13,458 nucleotides of DNA from Glaciecola sp. UBA2563 (GCA_002340325.1 DDLV01000035.1:1-13458); one strand, 5' to 3'; counted from the stretch's first letter, positions 1-7,942 are shown. Program-made: numbers and translations. Notes: generated from the sequence alone by a model not told the origin.

Positions 1-160
1 CTGAAACGCATGAAACAAGCCTCAAAGCCAGCTGTCACAGAGGGTAGCAAATAGCGTTAATTCGTCTTATACTCACGGTGAATATATTGCTCAACTGACG
101 TCCGGTGATACGGTTAAGGTTTCGCGAAAATACAAGCATCTGCTTGATGAACTTTGCTAG
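1..160 (+). pseudogene. LytTR-type regulator remnant (3' end), cut by the window edge
   Basis: The frame ending at TAG 158-160 reads SYTHGEYIAQLTSGDTVKV followed by SRKYKHLLDELC. This is the last two strands and final helix of a LytTR DNA-binding domain (pattern: GEY-hydrophobic-x-L-x-x-G-x-x-V-x-V-S-R-x-Y-x-x-L-L). The frame has stops at 2-4 and 11-13, so only about 45 codons are open and no complete domain can precede them. A different frame, open from base 1, ends at TAG 52-54 with the residues KQASKPAVTEGSK. The most economical explanation is a LytTR gene with an internal deletion and frameshift. An intact unrelated gene ending at 54, followed by a LytTR scrap, is also possible. Parts of this stretch recur at 9369-9398 and 10003-10043. 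Confidence 0.6.
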
Positions 161-162
161 GC
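133..162 (+). repeat. First copy of the 30-bp LytTR-tail direct repeat
   Basis: CAAGCATCTG-(C/T)-TTGATGAA-CTTTGCTAGGC is shared with 9369-9398 with one mismatch. Sequence similarity ends sharply after the GGC at the right end of the repeat. Upstream similarity fades within about 10 bases, although the left copy continues as recognisable LytTR coding sequence. Confidence 0.8.
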
Positions 163-288
163 TTAACAGCTAGAAATTCTAAATCAGCTTTTAATTAATA
201 TCGGATTATTAGGAAAACCTCCCAAAATTGCTCGCACCTGTTTTCAATCGACGAAACTTACTTCGCTCCCTTTGATTCCATCTCTCTC

Positions 289-331
289 ATGTGTTCATTT
301 TCGAAAATTACTTTTATGAAATCGAACACAT
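289..331. promoter_or_regulatory. Candidate upstream activator dyad
   Basis: ATGTGTTC (289-296) is matched by its exact reverse complement GAACACAT (324-331). The similarity continues inward: about 15 of 19 positions match when the right arm is reverse-complemented. The left arm overlaps a perfect 12-base palindrome, ATTTTCGAAAAT (297-308). The centre (310) lies 92 bases upstream of the GG of the sigma-54 promoter candidate, a normal distance for an enhancer-binding protein. Binding by the response regulator of this cluster is inferred. Confidence 0.4.
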
Positions 332-400
332 ACTATTAAACACTCGATGTAAGCAAACTAATATTTTATTTATTTCAATAACTTACCCTTCCAGAAAAAG

Positions 401-416
401 TGGCATGTTCGTCGCT
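401..416 (+). promoter_or_regulatory. Sigma-54 (-24/-12) promoter candidate
   Basis: TGGCATG-TTCG-TCGCT matches the consensus TGGCACG-N4-TTGCW at 10 of 12 defined positions. The invariant GG (402-403) and GC (414-415) are exactly 12 bases apart. Transcription would start near 427, leaving a leader of about 64 bases before the adaptor gene. An NtrC-family activator in the same gene set makes a chance match less likely. Confidence 0.6.
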
Positions 417-490
417 ACTATATTTATAAATCGTTTTTGAATTATAGAAAATGAAAAGATTAAAGATTCATTGGTATTGGGAGAGTGAAA

Positions 491-1747
491 GTGGATATAC
501 CAGTAACTAAGAATAAAAGCAGAATAAATAACAGTAGGACTGTAGTGATTCTGGGAATTATTGCTTTGCTGTTAACGGCCTTCGTGTCAGCGAGTTATTT
601 CGATAATGCTGCACCGACAGTTTCGGAATCAGACTTGTGGATCTCAGAAGTAGAAAAAGGTGAGTTTATTCGTCAGGTCAGAGGGGTTGGCGTTTTAGCG
701 CCATCTGAAATCCGCTGGATTGCTGCAAACTCACCTGGCCGTGTTGAAAGACTGTTAGTAAAACCCGGTGCATTGGTTAACGAAAACACGGTAATTGCAG
801 AACTATCAAATCCGCAATTGCGCAGCCAGTTAGAGCAAGCGCGCTGGGAACTAGACGCAGCTGAAGCTAATCTTTTAGCGCTTAAGGCGCAAATTCAAGA
901 GCAAAGTCTGGAGCAAGAGCTTCTAATTACACAGGCAAGAATGGCACTTGAATCCGCTATTCTGAAGGAAAAAGCAGAACAACCGCTGGCGGAAAAAAAC
1001 ATAATCTCAGAGCTGCAATTCGCTTCCACGCAACTTGATACTAAGCAAAGTAAAGCGGTACTGGAAATAAGGCTGCAATCACAAAAACGTCGTGAAGAAC
1101 TATCACAAGCGAAACTCTCGGCTGAAGAAGCACAAGTTCGCAAATATAGAAATATGGTAGCTCGTTTTGAAACGAGTTCCCAAGAGCTAAAAATCACAGC
1201 TGATATAAACGGAGTTCTTCAGCAAATTTCCATTGAGGTGGGTCAACGCGTCGAAATAGGAAGCAACATCGCTCAAGTAGCCAGACCCGATTCACTTATT
1301 GCTGAGCTGCAAGTGCAGGAAAACGCTGTGCAAGAATTGCAGTTAGGATTCCCGGTAAGCATCGATACACGTAACGGCATTGTCGCTGGCAAAGTTGCTC
1401 GTATAGACCCACGCGTTAGCAATGGCAACGTACAAGTTGATGTTGAGCTCATAGAAGAACTTCCTGCAGGTGCGCGTCCGGACCTCAGTATTACAGGCAA
1501 TATCGTTGTCGAAAAGATAGAGGATGCACTTTATATCAATCGTCCAGCTGGCGCTGTCGCAGCGACCAAATCAATTTTATTTGCGCTAGAGGACGGACAG
1601 CGAATAGCGCATGCCAGAAATATTCAATTTGGCAAAGCGTCAGTATCAACTATTCAAATTCTCGCCGGTTTAGAAATTGGCGATCAAGTTGTGATCTCTG
1701 ACATGAGTGAATATCAACAACATAACGCCTTAAGAATTGTACAATAG
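491..1747 (+). CDS. MacA/HlyD-like periplasmic adaptor of an ABC exporter
   Basis: This is a membrane-fusion (adaptor) subunit that should link the inner-membrane ABC transporter to an outer-membrane channel. A single N-terminal membrane anchor (VVILGIIALLLTAFVSASYF, about residues 18-37 of the 418-residue product) precedes a biotinyl-lipoyl-like half (GRVERLLVKPGALVNENTVI). A long charged coiled-coil hairpin covers about residues 105-225. A second lipoyl half (INGVLQQISIEVGQRVEIGS) and beta-barrel/membrane-proximal domains reach the C-terminus. Two GTG codons compete for the start. GTG 485 sits one base from GGGAG (479-483), while GTG 491 has a seven-base gap, so 491 is preferred. It is the first gene of a tight three-gene transporter set, with the ATPase start 20 bases after its stop. 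The exported substrate cannot be told from sequence. Confidence 0.88.
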   Translation: MDIPVTKNKSRINNSRTVVILGIIALLLTAFVSASYFDNAAPTVSESDLWISEVEKGEFIRQVRGVGVLAPSEIRWIAANSPGRVERLLVKPGALVNENTVIAELSNPQLRSQLEQARWELDAAEANLLALKAQIQEQSLEQELLITQARMALESAILKEKAEQPLAEKNIISELQFASTQLDTKQSKAVLEIRLQSQKRREELSQAKLSAEEAQVRKYRNMVARFETSSQELKITADINGVLQQISIEVGQRVEIGSNIAQVARPDSLIAELQVQENAVQELQLGFPVSIDTRNGIVAGKVARIDPRVSNGNVQVDVELIEELPAGARPDLSITGNIVVEKIEDALYINRPAGAVAATKSILFALEDGQRIAHARNIQFGKASVSTIQILAGLEIGDQVVISDMSEYQQHNALRIVQ

Positions 1748-1766
1748 AAAAGTATTGGAGAATCAC

Positions 1767-2486
1767 ATGAATAATGAAGCACCTATCATTACACTAAACG
1801 ACGTCACAAAGATATTTCGCACCGGAGAGATTGAAACACATGCGTTGAGCAGGATAGACCTGGATATTTACGCTGGAGATTTCTTGTCTATCTCTGGGCC
1901 TTCAGGGTGCGGGAAGTCTACGCTTCTTTCTATTCTGGGATTACTGGACGTGCCTACAACAGGCCAATATCTTATCAATAATAAGCCGACTGAAAGTTTG
2001 TCGTTAGACCAGCGTGCTGAGTTGCGTTGCGACTCCATTGGATTTGTATTTCAGGCATTCAATCTGATTGGTGATTTGTCCGTTTTTGAAAACGTTGATT
2101 TGCCGCTTCAGTACCAACAGCACTTAGACAAAAAAGCTAGAAAAGAAAAAGTAGAAAATGCGCTTGAAAAAGTAGGGATGAGTCATCGATCGCGCCACTT
2201 TCCTGGACAGCTTTCAGGTGGACAACAGCAGCGTGTTGCAGTTGCAAGGGCGTTGGTCTGTGAGCCAAGCCTTTTACTCGCTGATGAGCCTACTGGTAAC
2301 CTTGATTCCAAGAATGGCGAAGCGGTTATGGAACTTCTGCAAAGCCTTAACAAACAAGGTACAACAATATGTATGGTCACGCACGACAGTCGTTATGCGA
2401 ACCTTTCGCATCGCGATATTCGGCTTTTTGATGGCAAGCTTGTAGATGAAAAAATCGCAGTTCACCCCATGGCCGCAGAAGCATAA
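1767..2486 (+). CDS. ABC exporter ATPase, MacB/LolD-like
   Basis: This is the nucleotide-binding subunit that powers the neighbouring permease. All hallmarks are present in the 239-residue product: Walker A GPSGCGKST, Q-loop (FVFQAFNLIGDLSVFENV), signature LSGGQQQRVAVARAL, Walker B LLLADEPTGNLD and the H-loop histidine in MVTHD. The Q-loop wording and the DEPTGNLD motif are typical of the LolD/MacB/FtsE group. ATG 1767 follows TTGGAG (1755-1760) at a good distance. The frame is also open upstream to an ATG at 1737, inside the adaptor gene, but that start lacks a ribosome-binding site. The permease ATG is 15 bases downstream, so the two are surely co-translated and form one complex. Confidence 0.93.
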   Translation: MNNEAPIITLNDVTKIFRTGEIETHALSRIDLDIYAGDFLSISGPSGCGKSTLLSILGLLDVPTTGQYLINNKPTESLSLDQRAELRCDSIGFVFQAFNLIGDLSVFENVDLPLQYQQHLDKKARKEKVENALEKVGMSHRSRHFPGQLSGGQQQRVAVARALVCEPSLLLADEPTGNLDSKNGEAVMELLQSLNKQGTTICMVTHDSRYANLSHRDIRLFDGKLVDEKIAVHPMAAEA

Positions 2487-2501
2487 AGTAAGGAGATTGA
2501 A

Positions 2502-4895
2502 ATGGAAACCTTACTTAATGATATCAAATTTGGGATCAAGAATATTAAAGCTCGTCCTGTGTACTCGATCATAGCGCTACTCACTCTGGCACTAGGTATT
2601 GGCATAACGACTGCAATGTATACAATGGTTAATAAAGTCCTGTTACAACCATTGCCATTTCCGGAATCAGAAGAGTTAGTGCTGATTCAATTCACCAATA
2701 AACGCACCACTCAAATAAGCAGTTCCTCAACTATCAAAGCATATGAGCAACTTGCAGAAATAGACTCACCGTTTGAATCTATTTCATTCTGGGCCTTCGA
2801 CCAATTTGCGCTTGATAGAGGTGATCGTCAATTGCCATTAACGGCAATGATCACCAGTGCCAACTATATGCAGACATTTGGCGTGCAACCTATTATTGGT
2901 CGCTGGTATCAGGCCGACGATGTAAATCAACAGTCAGTATTAATCAGCTATCAGACCTGGCAAAACGAATTTAATGCAGACCCAAACATTCCAGGTAGAG
3001 CAATCCGTTTAAATAATCAGGAATTTAAAGTCTTAGGGGTCATGCCAGATGGTTTTGCCGGGTCTGGGTACACGCAGGCTGATTTATGGCATCCAATTGA
3101 TAAATTAGAGCGAAATGTACTTCTAGCAGGAAGGCTTAAAAGTGGACTTACTATTGAACAGGCAACGCAACAGTCCACTGGCGTTCAACGTTTGGTCAAT
3201 GAATTAAACGGCGACCCAGAAACGATATGGGAAATAAGATACGAGTCACTGCTAGACAACGTTGTCGGAGATACACGGCAACCGCTTTATCTGCTGTTAG
3301 GCTCTGTCGTTGCGGTGTTTTTTATTGCGGTTTTAAACGTTGTAAACCTGACGTTTGGGCAGTACTCCAATAGGGTTCAGGAGCTGGCTGTGCGCGTTTT
3401 TGTCGGCGCCACCAGAAAGCGTCTGCTAAGGCAGTTGACCAGTGAAAACCTATTACTATGTGGTATCGGGGGTGTGTTGGGATTGATACTCGCTGCATGG
3501 TCACTTGAATGGATTCAGGCATTCATGGGGTCGAGATTGCCCCGAGCATCAGAAATCAGCATAGACTTACACACGTTATTTTTTATTTTGTTGTTAATTA
3601 CCGTTTCGGCACTTGCTACTTCACTCATACCTGCTTCAACGCTGGTCGATCCGGAGAAGTTGTCTAACGCTATTAAACAAGCCGGGCGAAAATCAACAGG
3701 CGACAAACAGAGTCAGAAGGTACGACGACTTCTAGTTGGTGGCGAAGTAGGGATAGCGGTAATACTCCTTATATGCGCAGGGCTGCTTTTGCGCAGCTAT
3801 GCAATATTAGCAAACCAACCTACTGGATTTAACAGCAATAGTGTCATGACAGGACACGTATGGTTTTCGAGTGACTATCAACCTCAACCCAATGCTGCTG
3901 CGTATTGGCTGGAGCTGGTAAAACGACTGAATGAAATACCAAATGTTTCTAAAGTTGCCGCTTCGTCTACGATTCCAATGGGGCGCACTGGTATAGATTT
4001 TCCTGTGCAATACTCCTATCCGACTGCGCCTGCTGTTGAAAGAGGAGAAGAGCCAAGAGCATCAATTCGTTCCATAACACCTGGTTACTTCGATGCGTTA
4101 GAAATTCCGATTATTGAGGGACGAGAGTTTGATTTTACCGATACTGCTGAAAGTCCAAGAGTAGTGGTTATTAATCAGAAACTCGCCAACTCCAACTGGC
4201 CAGGCGAAAACGCTGTAGGTAACACCTTGCAATTACCTGAGTGGCTTGGTGGTGATCACCTTGTTGTAGGTGTAGTGGGAAATGTAAAACACAGAGGTTT
4301 GCGATCTATGACAGCTAATGAGTTTTTCTTGCCCGTTACTCAGCGTAGTTATCCCGGTATGAGTTTCATCGTTAAGACCAACTCAGACAATACAGCTGAA
4401 CTAGAAAATATGATGCTTCAAACATCTGTCGAACTCGAACCTACTGCGCCGATGATTCTAATTGGTCCACTCGCTGAATTAACTGAACAATCAATTATAC
4501 AAGAACGGATAATTTTAACGATATTGACAGTATTTGCTGGTATTGCACTCGTATTGGCGAGTATTGGAGTCTACGGCGTCAGTGACAATTTCGTCAGTCA
4601 GCGCACCAATGAAATTGGAATAAGAATGGCAATTGGTGCAAAGCCTTCTGCGATAAAAAAATGGGTACTGTTTGACACAGCAAAGCCAGTATTTCTCGGC
4701 GCGATATTTGGACTATTGCTAGCGTTTATAACAAGCCAGTTTATTGCAAGTGTGCTCTACGGAGTGAAATCCTGGGATCCAATAACCTTTATTTCTATCC
4801 CAGTTATATTATTATCGGTTGGATTGATTGCGACTTGGATTCCAGCGCATCGCGCAACTAAGGTGCATCCTCAAGAAGCATTACAGTACGAATAG
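2502..4895 (+). CDS. Double-FtsX ABC permease (MacB/ADOP type)
   Basis: This 797-residue inner-membrane subunit has two MacB-PCD/FtsX repeats. The first membrane helix (about 20-45: IIALLTLALGIGITTAMYTMV) is followed by a periplasmic core domain and three helices (about 262-286, 317-340, 353-376). The second repeat starts with a helix at about 408-433, has another periplasmic domain, and ends with three helices (about 668-692, 728-753, 760-783). Motifs QELAVRVFVGATRKRLLRQL and NEIGIRMAIGAKPSAIKKWV are the paired FtsX coupling segments. Duplication within one chain, with the ATPase as a separate protein, matches the ADOP group rather than classical MacB, whose ATPase is fused to a single permease unit. 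AAGGAG (2490-2495) lies six bases before the ATG. A likely job is moving a substrate from the periplasm or membrane outward by mechanotransmission; the substrate is unknown. Confidence 0.88.
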   Translation: METLLNDIKFGIKNIKARPVYSIIALLTLALGIGITTAMYTMVNKVLLQPLPFPESEELVLIQFTNKRTTQISSSSTIKAYEQLAEIDSPFESISFWAFDQFALDRGDRQLPLTAMITSANYMQTFGVQPIIGRWYQADDVNQQSVLISYQTWQNEFNADPNIPGRAIRLNNQEFKVLGVMPDGFAGSGYTQADLWHPIDKLERNVLLAGRLKSGLTIEQATQQSTGVQRLVNELNGDPETIWEIRYESLLDNVVGDTRQPLYLLLGSVVAVFFIAVLNVVNLTFGQYSNRVQELAVRVFVGATRKRLLRQLTSENLLLCGIGGVLGLILAAWSLEWIQAFMGSRLPRASEISIDLHTLFFILLLITVSALATSLIPASTLVDPEKLSNAIKQAGRKSTGDKQSQKVRRLLVGGEVGIAVILLICAGLLLRSYAILANQPTGFNSNSVMTGHVWFSSDYQPQPNAAAYWLELVKRLNEIPNVSKVAASSTIPMGRTGIDFPVQYSYPTAPAVERGEEPRASIRSITPGYFDALEIPIIEGREFDFTDTAESPRVVVINQKLANSNWPGENAVGNTLQLPEWLGGDHLVVGVVGNVKHRGLRSMTANEFFLPVTQRSYPGMSFIVKTNSDNTAELENMMLQTSVELEPTAPMILIGPLAELTEQSIIQERIILTILTVFAGIALVLASIGVYGVSDNFVSQRTNEIGIRMAIGAKPSAIKKWVLFDTAKPVFLGAIFGLLLAFITSQFIASVLYGVKSWDPITFISIPVILLSVGLIATWIPAHRATKVHPQEALQYE

Positions 4896-4962
4896 ATTGA
4901 ACGATACGAAAGGTAATTCTGCTACCCATAGCAGTCTTGTAATGATATCCAAATTGAATGAG

Positions 4963-4990
4963 GCTATCGAAGGATGCATTCTTCGATAGC
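4963..4990 (+). other. Perfect hairpin between permease and response-regulator genes
   Basis: GCTATCGAAG (4963-4972) and CTTCGATAGC (4981-4990) are exact reverse complements around an 8-base loop, GATGCATT. No T-run follows (next bases ATTCTGTAAATC), so this is not a standard intrinsic terminator. It lies 38 bases before the regulator ATG. It could reduce read-through, protect the 3' end of the exporter mRNA, or be a DNA operator. Confidence 0.55.
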
Positions 4991-5028
4991 ATTCTGTAAA
5001 TCAGGTAGACACTTAAAAAAGAAAAAAC

Positions 5029-6390
5029 ATGCAGCAACGTAAGATCATAGTCTCAGATGACCAGGCCCACATCAGAGAATCACTGGCGCTATTATTCGAG
5101 CCGGAAAATTATGCAGTAGTTGAAGCGACATCCCCTCAAGAAGTTATATTTTATTTAAATAAAAATGACTGCGATTTAATTATCATGGACATGAATTATT
5201 CGAAAGATACAACGTCTGGGGAAGAAGGCCTTAAACTAATTGAACAAATCCGCGAAAAAGATACTGTAATACCTATCATCGTTATGACCGCGTGGGCAAA
5301 CGTAGCGCTTAGTGTCAATGCCATTAAAAAAGGCGCAAATGATTTCATCGAAAAACCCTGGAACAATAACCGTTTGCTTACACTCGTTTCCAATCAACTT
5401 CTGCTCGCGCAAAACCGCAGTGAAAACGAGCGACTGCATCAGCTAACAAAACAACAAACGCAACCAGATTCTTTCATTTCGCATGCCAAAAGTATGGTCA
5501 AAGTGATGCAGCTAATTGAACGCACTGCTGCAAGCGATGCAAACATTTTGTTGACGGGTGAAAGCGGTGTTGGAAAAAGCTTGATAGCAGGCATTATTCA
5601 TAGTCTAAGTGAACGCAAGAAACATCCATTGGTAAGTGTAAATATGGGTGCACTTGCTGATAACCTATTTGAAAGCGAACTTTTCGGGCACGTTAAAGGC
5701 GCTTTTACAGACGCTAAGACAAATCGAATGGGCCGTTTTGAAATGGCAGAAAATGGCACACTATTTCTGGACGAAATTGCAAACATCCCAATGGCACTTC
5801 AAGCAAAACTGTTGCGCGTACTGGAATCAAGCGAATACGAGCCGTTGGGCTCATCGAAGACAAAAACTGCAAACGTGCGGCTAATATCCGCCAGTAATGT
5901 TGATTTTGACCAGCAAATTGAGGCGGGCCAATTTCGTCAGGACTTATTGTATCGGCTGAACACCATTACGATTGAAATTCCACCTTTGAGGGAGCGAAAA
6001 GAAGATATAATTGCACTTGCGGATGGATTTCTACAGCAGCTCAAACGCAAATATAGACGAAATGAAATGACGCTGAGCCTGCAAGCAGAAAATGCCCTTC
6101 TCCAGTATCAATGGCCAGGGAATGTAAGAGAACTTTCTCATTGCTTGGAACGCGGAGTTCTAATGGCAGAAGATGACGAGATCAAAGCCGCTGACCTTGG
6201 CTTAAAATCAGTAAAGCAAATTCAGGGGCTGGACGACATGACGCTGGAACAAGCAGAAAAATATCTTATTAAGAAAGCGATGCGTCTTAACGAAGGCAAT
6301 GTTGCACTGGCAGCGGAAAAACTGGGGATCTCAAGAGCTGCATTGTATAGGCGACTTGAAAAATTTACTGATATTGATGTTAATGATTGA
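5029..6390 (+). CDS. NtrC-type sigma-54-dependent response regulator
   Basis: This 453-residue protein has three parts. The receiver (about 1-125) has the acidic pair D10-D11, phospho-acceptor D54, T87 and K109. The AAA+ sigma-54 interaction domain (about 150-375) has Walker A GESGVGKS (177-184), Walker B GTLFLDEI (243-250), a sensor I region near RLISASN and the RQDLLYRLN segment. The Fis-type helix-turn-helix is at about 424-445 (NVALAAEKLGISRAALYRRL). The sigma-54-contacting loop reads GAFTDA (224-229) instead of GAFTGA. It should bind enhancer dyads and open sigma-54 promoters such as the candidate at 401-416. The ribosome-binding site is weak (A-rich GAAAAAAC before the ATG). The histidine kinase follows after 31 bases and is the evident partner. 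Confidence 0.93.
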   Translation: MQQRKIIVSDDQAHIRESLALLFEPENYAVVEATSPQEVIFYLNKNDCDLIIMDMNYSKDTTSGEEGLKLIEQIREKDTVIPIIVMTAWANVALSVNAIKKGANDFIEKPWNNNRLLTLVSNQLLLAQNRSENERLHQLTKQQTQPDSFISHAKSMVKVMQLIERTAASDANILLTGESGVGKSLIAGIIHSLSERKKHPLVSVNMGALADNLFESELFGHVKGAFTDAKTNRMGRFEMAENGTLFLDEIANIPMALQAKLLRVLESSEYEPLGSSKTKTANVRLISASNVDFDQQIEAGQFRQDLLYRLNTITIEIPPLRERKEDIIALADGFLQQLKRKYRRNEMTLSLQAENALLQYQWPGNVRELSHCLERGVLMAEDDEIKAADLGLKSVKQIQGLDDMTLEQAEKYLIKKAMRLNEGNVALAAEKLGISRAALYRRLEKFTDIDVND

Positions 6391-6421
6391 AACTGGGTTC
6401 GCTATGACAGCAGACGTTTAA

Positions 6422-7741
6422 ATGGCTTTATTTAAGTTTGATACCAAGGATCCTGAATCACTAGTTGTCAGCTGGATGCTGATATTAGGCGGTATTTTAA
6501 TCATCAGTGTTTTATTCATTTTAATTTTTTCAGATTATTCCACCCTGTTTATCCTTACCTTTCTCCCCCTCTTAATTGCGTTCTGGCTTATCGTTACTTT
6601 CCACGTTTCGCACCGACTGCGAAATACATTCTATGGGCTAGCTAATGTTATAGAAAGCTTGCGAGTCGGCGACTATTCATTGAGAGTTAGTCAGGATGAT
6701 GCCGCCAGCGCGTGGTCAGAAGTTTATTCTGAAGTTAATCAACTGGCAAAAAGCACACAAGAGGACCGCTGGCAATCTGTCGAATCAACAATACTACTCG
6801 ATAAGTTGCTGGCCGAATTTGATATTCCTGTATTTATCTTTGATAAAGAGGGAGTTTTGCAAAACCTCAATCAAAGCGGGTGTGGTTTATTTCCTCAAAA
6901 AAAAGAGGATTTGCTTGGGTTGCAGGCAATCCAATTGCACATGACTAACATGTTAAGTGCACGATCAGGTGAAGTGATCGAGCACTGGTTTCCGCATCGG
7001 GGCGGGCGTTGGGAGCTCAGCAGAAACACCTTTATTCAGGAAGGAAAACGTTTTACGCTGCTTTTCGTCAACGACCTATCTCAAGCTTTGCGCGAAGAAG
7101 AAAGACTGGCATGGCAGAAGTTAGTTCGAGTGCTTGGACATGAACTCAACAACTCCCTAGCATCCATAATTTCTGTTAGCGATGGGTTACTGAGTAGAAT
7201 TGAAGATAGAGAAAAAGCGCTGTCAGATGCACATTTTCAGAAGTCTATTGGCGTAATAACAGAACGAAGTCACAGTCTTTTAAGGTTTACTGAATCGTAT
7301 ACACAGTTGGCAAAACTTCCAAGCCCGAAAAAATCGAGCATTGACCTTCGAACTGTATTCGAACGCATTACAACGTTGATAGAAGGAAACTTTGCCATAA
7401 CGACAAGTGGTTCTTTGGAAATCGAAGCAGACCCTGATCAACTCGAACAGATGTTTATCAATCTGTTAAAAAATGCGGTAGAAGCCTCGTCTATCGAATC
7501 ACAGGTTGAAATTTCCTGGCAAACATTTGAGAAAGGTATTCGTTTAAATATAACTGATCAAGGCATGGGCTTGCCATCAAGCGACAACCTTTTTGTTCCT
7601 TTTTTTACTACAAAAAAACAGGGAAATGGCATCGGTTTATTTTTATGCAGACAAATCGCCGAGGCTCACGGTGGCGGGATCAGTCTTGAAGATAGGCAAG
7701 GCAGTAAGGGTTGTATTGTCAAAGTATGGCTACCCAGATAA
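6422..7741 (+). CDS. NtrY-like membrane sensor histidine kinase
   Basis: This is the partner kinase of the preceding regulator (439 residues). Two membrane helices (about 15-36 and 41-62) are separated by only a few residues, so there is almost no periplasmic sensor. A HAMP-like linker (about 62-115) leads to a PAS-like domain (about 130-225, FDIPVFIFDKEGVLQNLNQSG). The dimerisation/phospho-acceptor helix carries H240 in LGHELNN, a variant H-box also seen in NtrY relatives. The ATP-binding domain shows the N box with N347 and N351, the G1 box DQGMG (379-383), the F box FVPFFTTK and the G2 box GNGIGL (401-406). With such a small external loop, the signal is likely sensed in the membrane or cytoplasm, or through the transporter; this is inference. 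The start lacks a clear ribosome-binding site, so translational coupling to the regulator is plausible. Confidence 0.9.
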   Translation: MALFKFDTKDPESLVVSWMLILGGILIISVLFILIFSDYSTLFILTFLPLLIAFWLIVTFHVSHRLRNTFYGLANVIESLRVGDYSLRVSQDDAASAWSEVYSEVNQLAKSTQEDRWQSVESTILLDKLLAEFDIPVFIFDKEGVLQNLNQSGCGLFPQKKEDLLGLQAIQLHMTNMLSARSGEVIEHWFPHRGGRWELSRNTFIQEGKRFTLLFVNDLSQALREEERLAWQKLVRVLGHELNNSLASIISVSDGLLSRIEDREKALSDAHFQKSIGVITERSHSLLRFTESYTQLAKLPSPKKSSIDLRTVFERITTLIEGNFAITTSGSLEIEADPDQLEQMFINLLKNAVEASSIESQVEISWQTFEKGIRLNITDQGMGLPSSDNLFVPFFTTKKQGNGIGLFLCRQIAEAHGGGISLEDRQGSKGCIVKVWLPR

Positions 7742-7822
7742 TCATCGCTTAGTCTCTTTGAAAGTTTTAAAAACTATCAATTATTTCCACCTTTTTACAA
7801 TCTGTTCGATATTGAGATACAA

Positions 7823-7840
7823 TTTTGCGATATCGCAAAA
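7823..7840. promoter_or_regulatory. Perfect 18-base palindrome, candidate operator
   Basis: TTTTGCGATATCGCAAAA is identical to its reverse complement. With no loop, it is better explained as a protein-binding DNA site than as an RNA hairpin. Its centre is about 92 bases upstream of the GG of the sigma-54-like element at 7923-7938, the same distance as the dyad-promoter spacing upstream of the exporter. The sequence differs from that dyad, so a shared regulator is not shown. Confidence 0.45.
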
Positions 7841-7922
7841 AACAAAGTCTTTGTTTATTAATTGCTAAAGGTTAAAAATTTTAAATTATTGTTTTTATTG
7901 AAAATAATAGTTCTATCACATA

Positions 7923-7938
7923 CGGCATATATCTTGTA
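7923..7938 (+). promoter_or_regulatory. Weak sigma-54-like promoter element
   Basis: CGGCATA-TATC-TTGTA keeps the GG (7924-7925) and the correct 12-base spacing, but the -12 GC is GT. This makes it a poor match. It is listed because of its position ahead of a gene next to a sigma-54 activator. Confidence 0.2.
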
Positions 7939-7942
7939 ATAA

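Larger units (their letters stand above)
161..490 (+). promoter_or_regulatory. Control region ahead of the ABC exporter operon
   Basis: These 330 bases contain no convincing gene. They hold a long dyad (289-331), a possible IHF site (TTTCAATAACTTA, 373-385, one mismatch to WATCAANNNNTTR) and a sigma-54 promoter candidate (401-416). The order is enhancer, bend and promoter, the usual layout for an NtrC-type activator, and an activator of that kind is encoded 4.5 kb downstream. The A/T-rich tract around 360-380 could help bending. No factor-independent terminator is evident after the LytTR remnant. Confidence 0.5.

Noticed and set aside
150..170. Integron attC-like core sites (GCTTAAC at 161; GTTGAGT at 9399)
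   Set aside because: Single 7-base matches only. No paired R'/R'' sites with the folded attC structure at the right distance, and no integrase in the window.
895..1197. Minus-strand 100-codon ORF inside the adaptor gene
   Set aside because: Antisense shadow of the coiled-coil coding sequence, with serine/cysteine-rich nonsense composition.
6404..6421. Five-codon ORF (ATG ACA GCA GAC GTT TAA) directly abutting the kinase ATG, as a leader peptide
   Set aside because: Too short to judge, with no ribosome-binding site and no codon pattern or attenuator structure around it.
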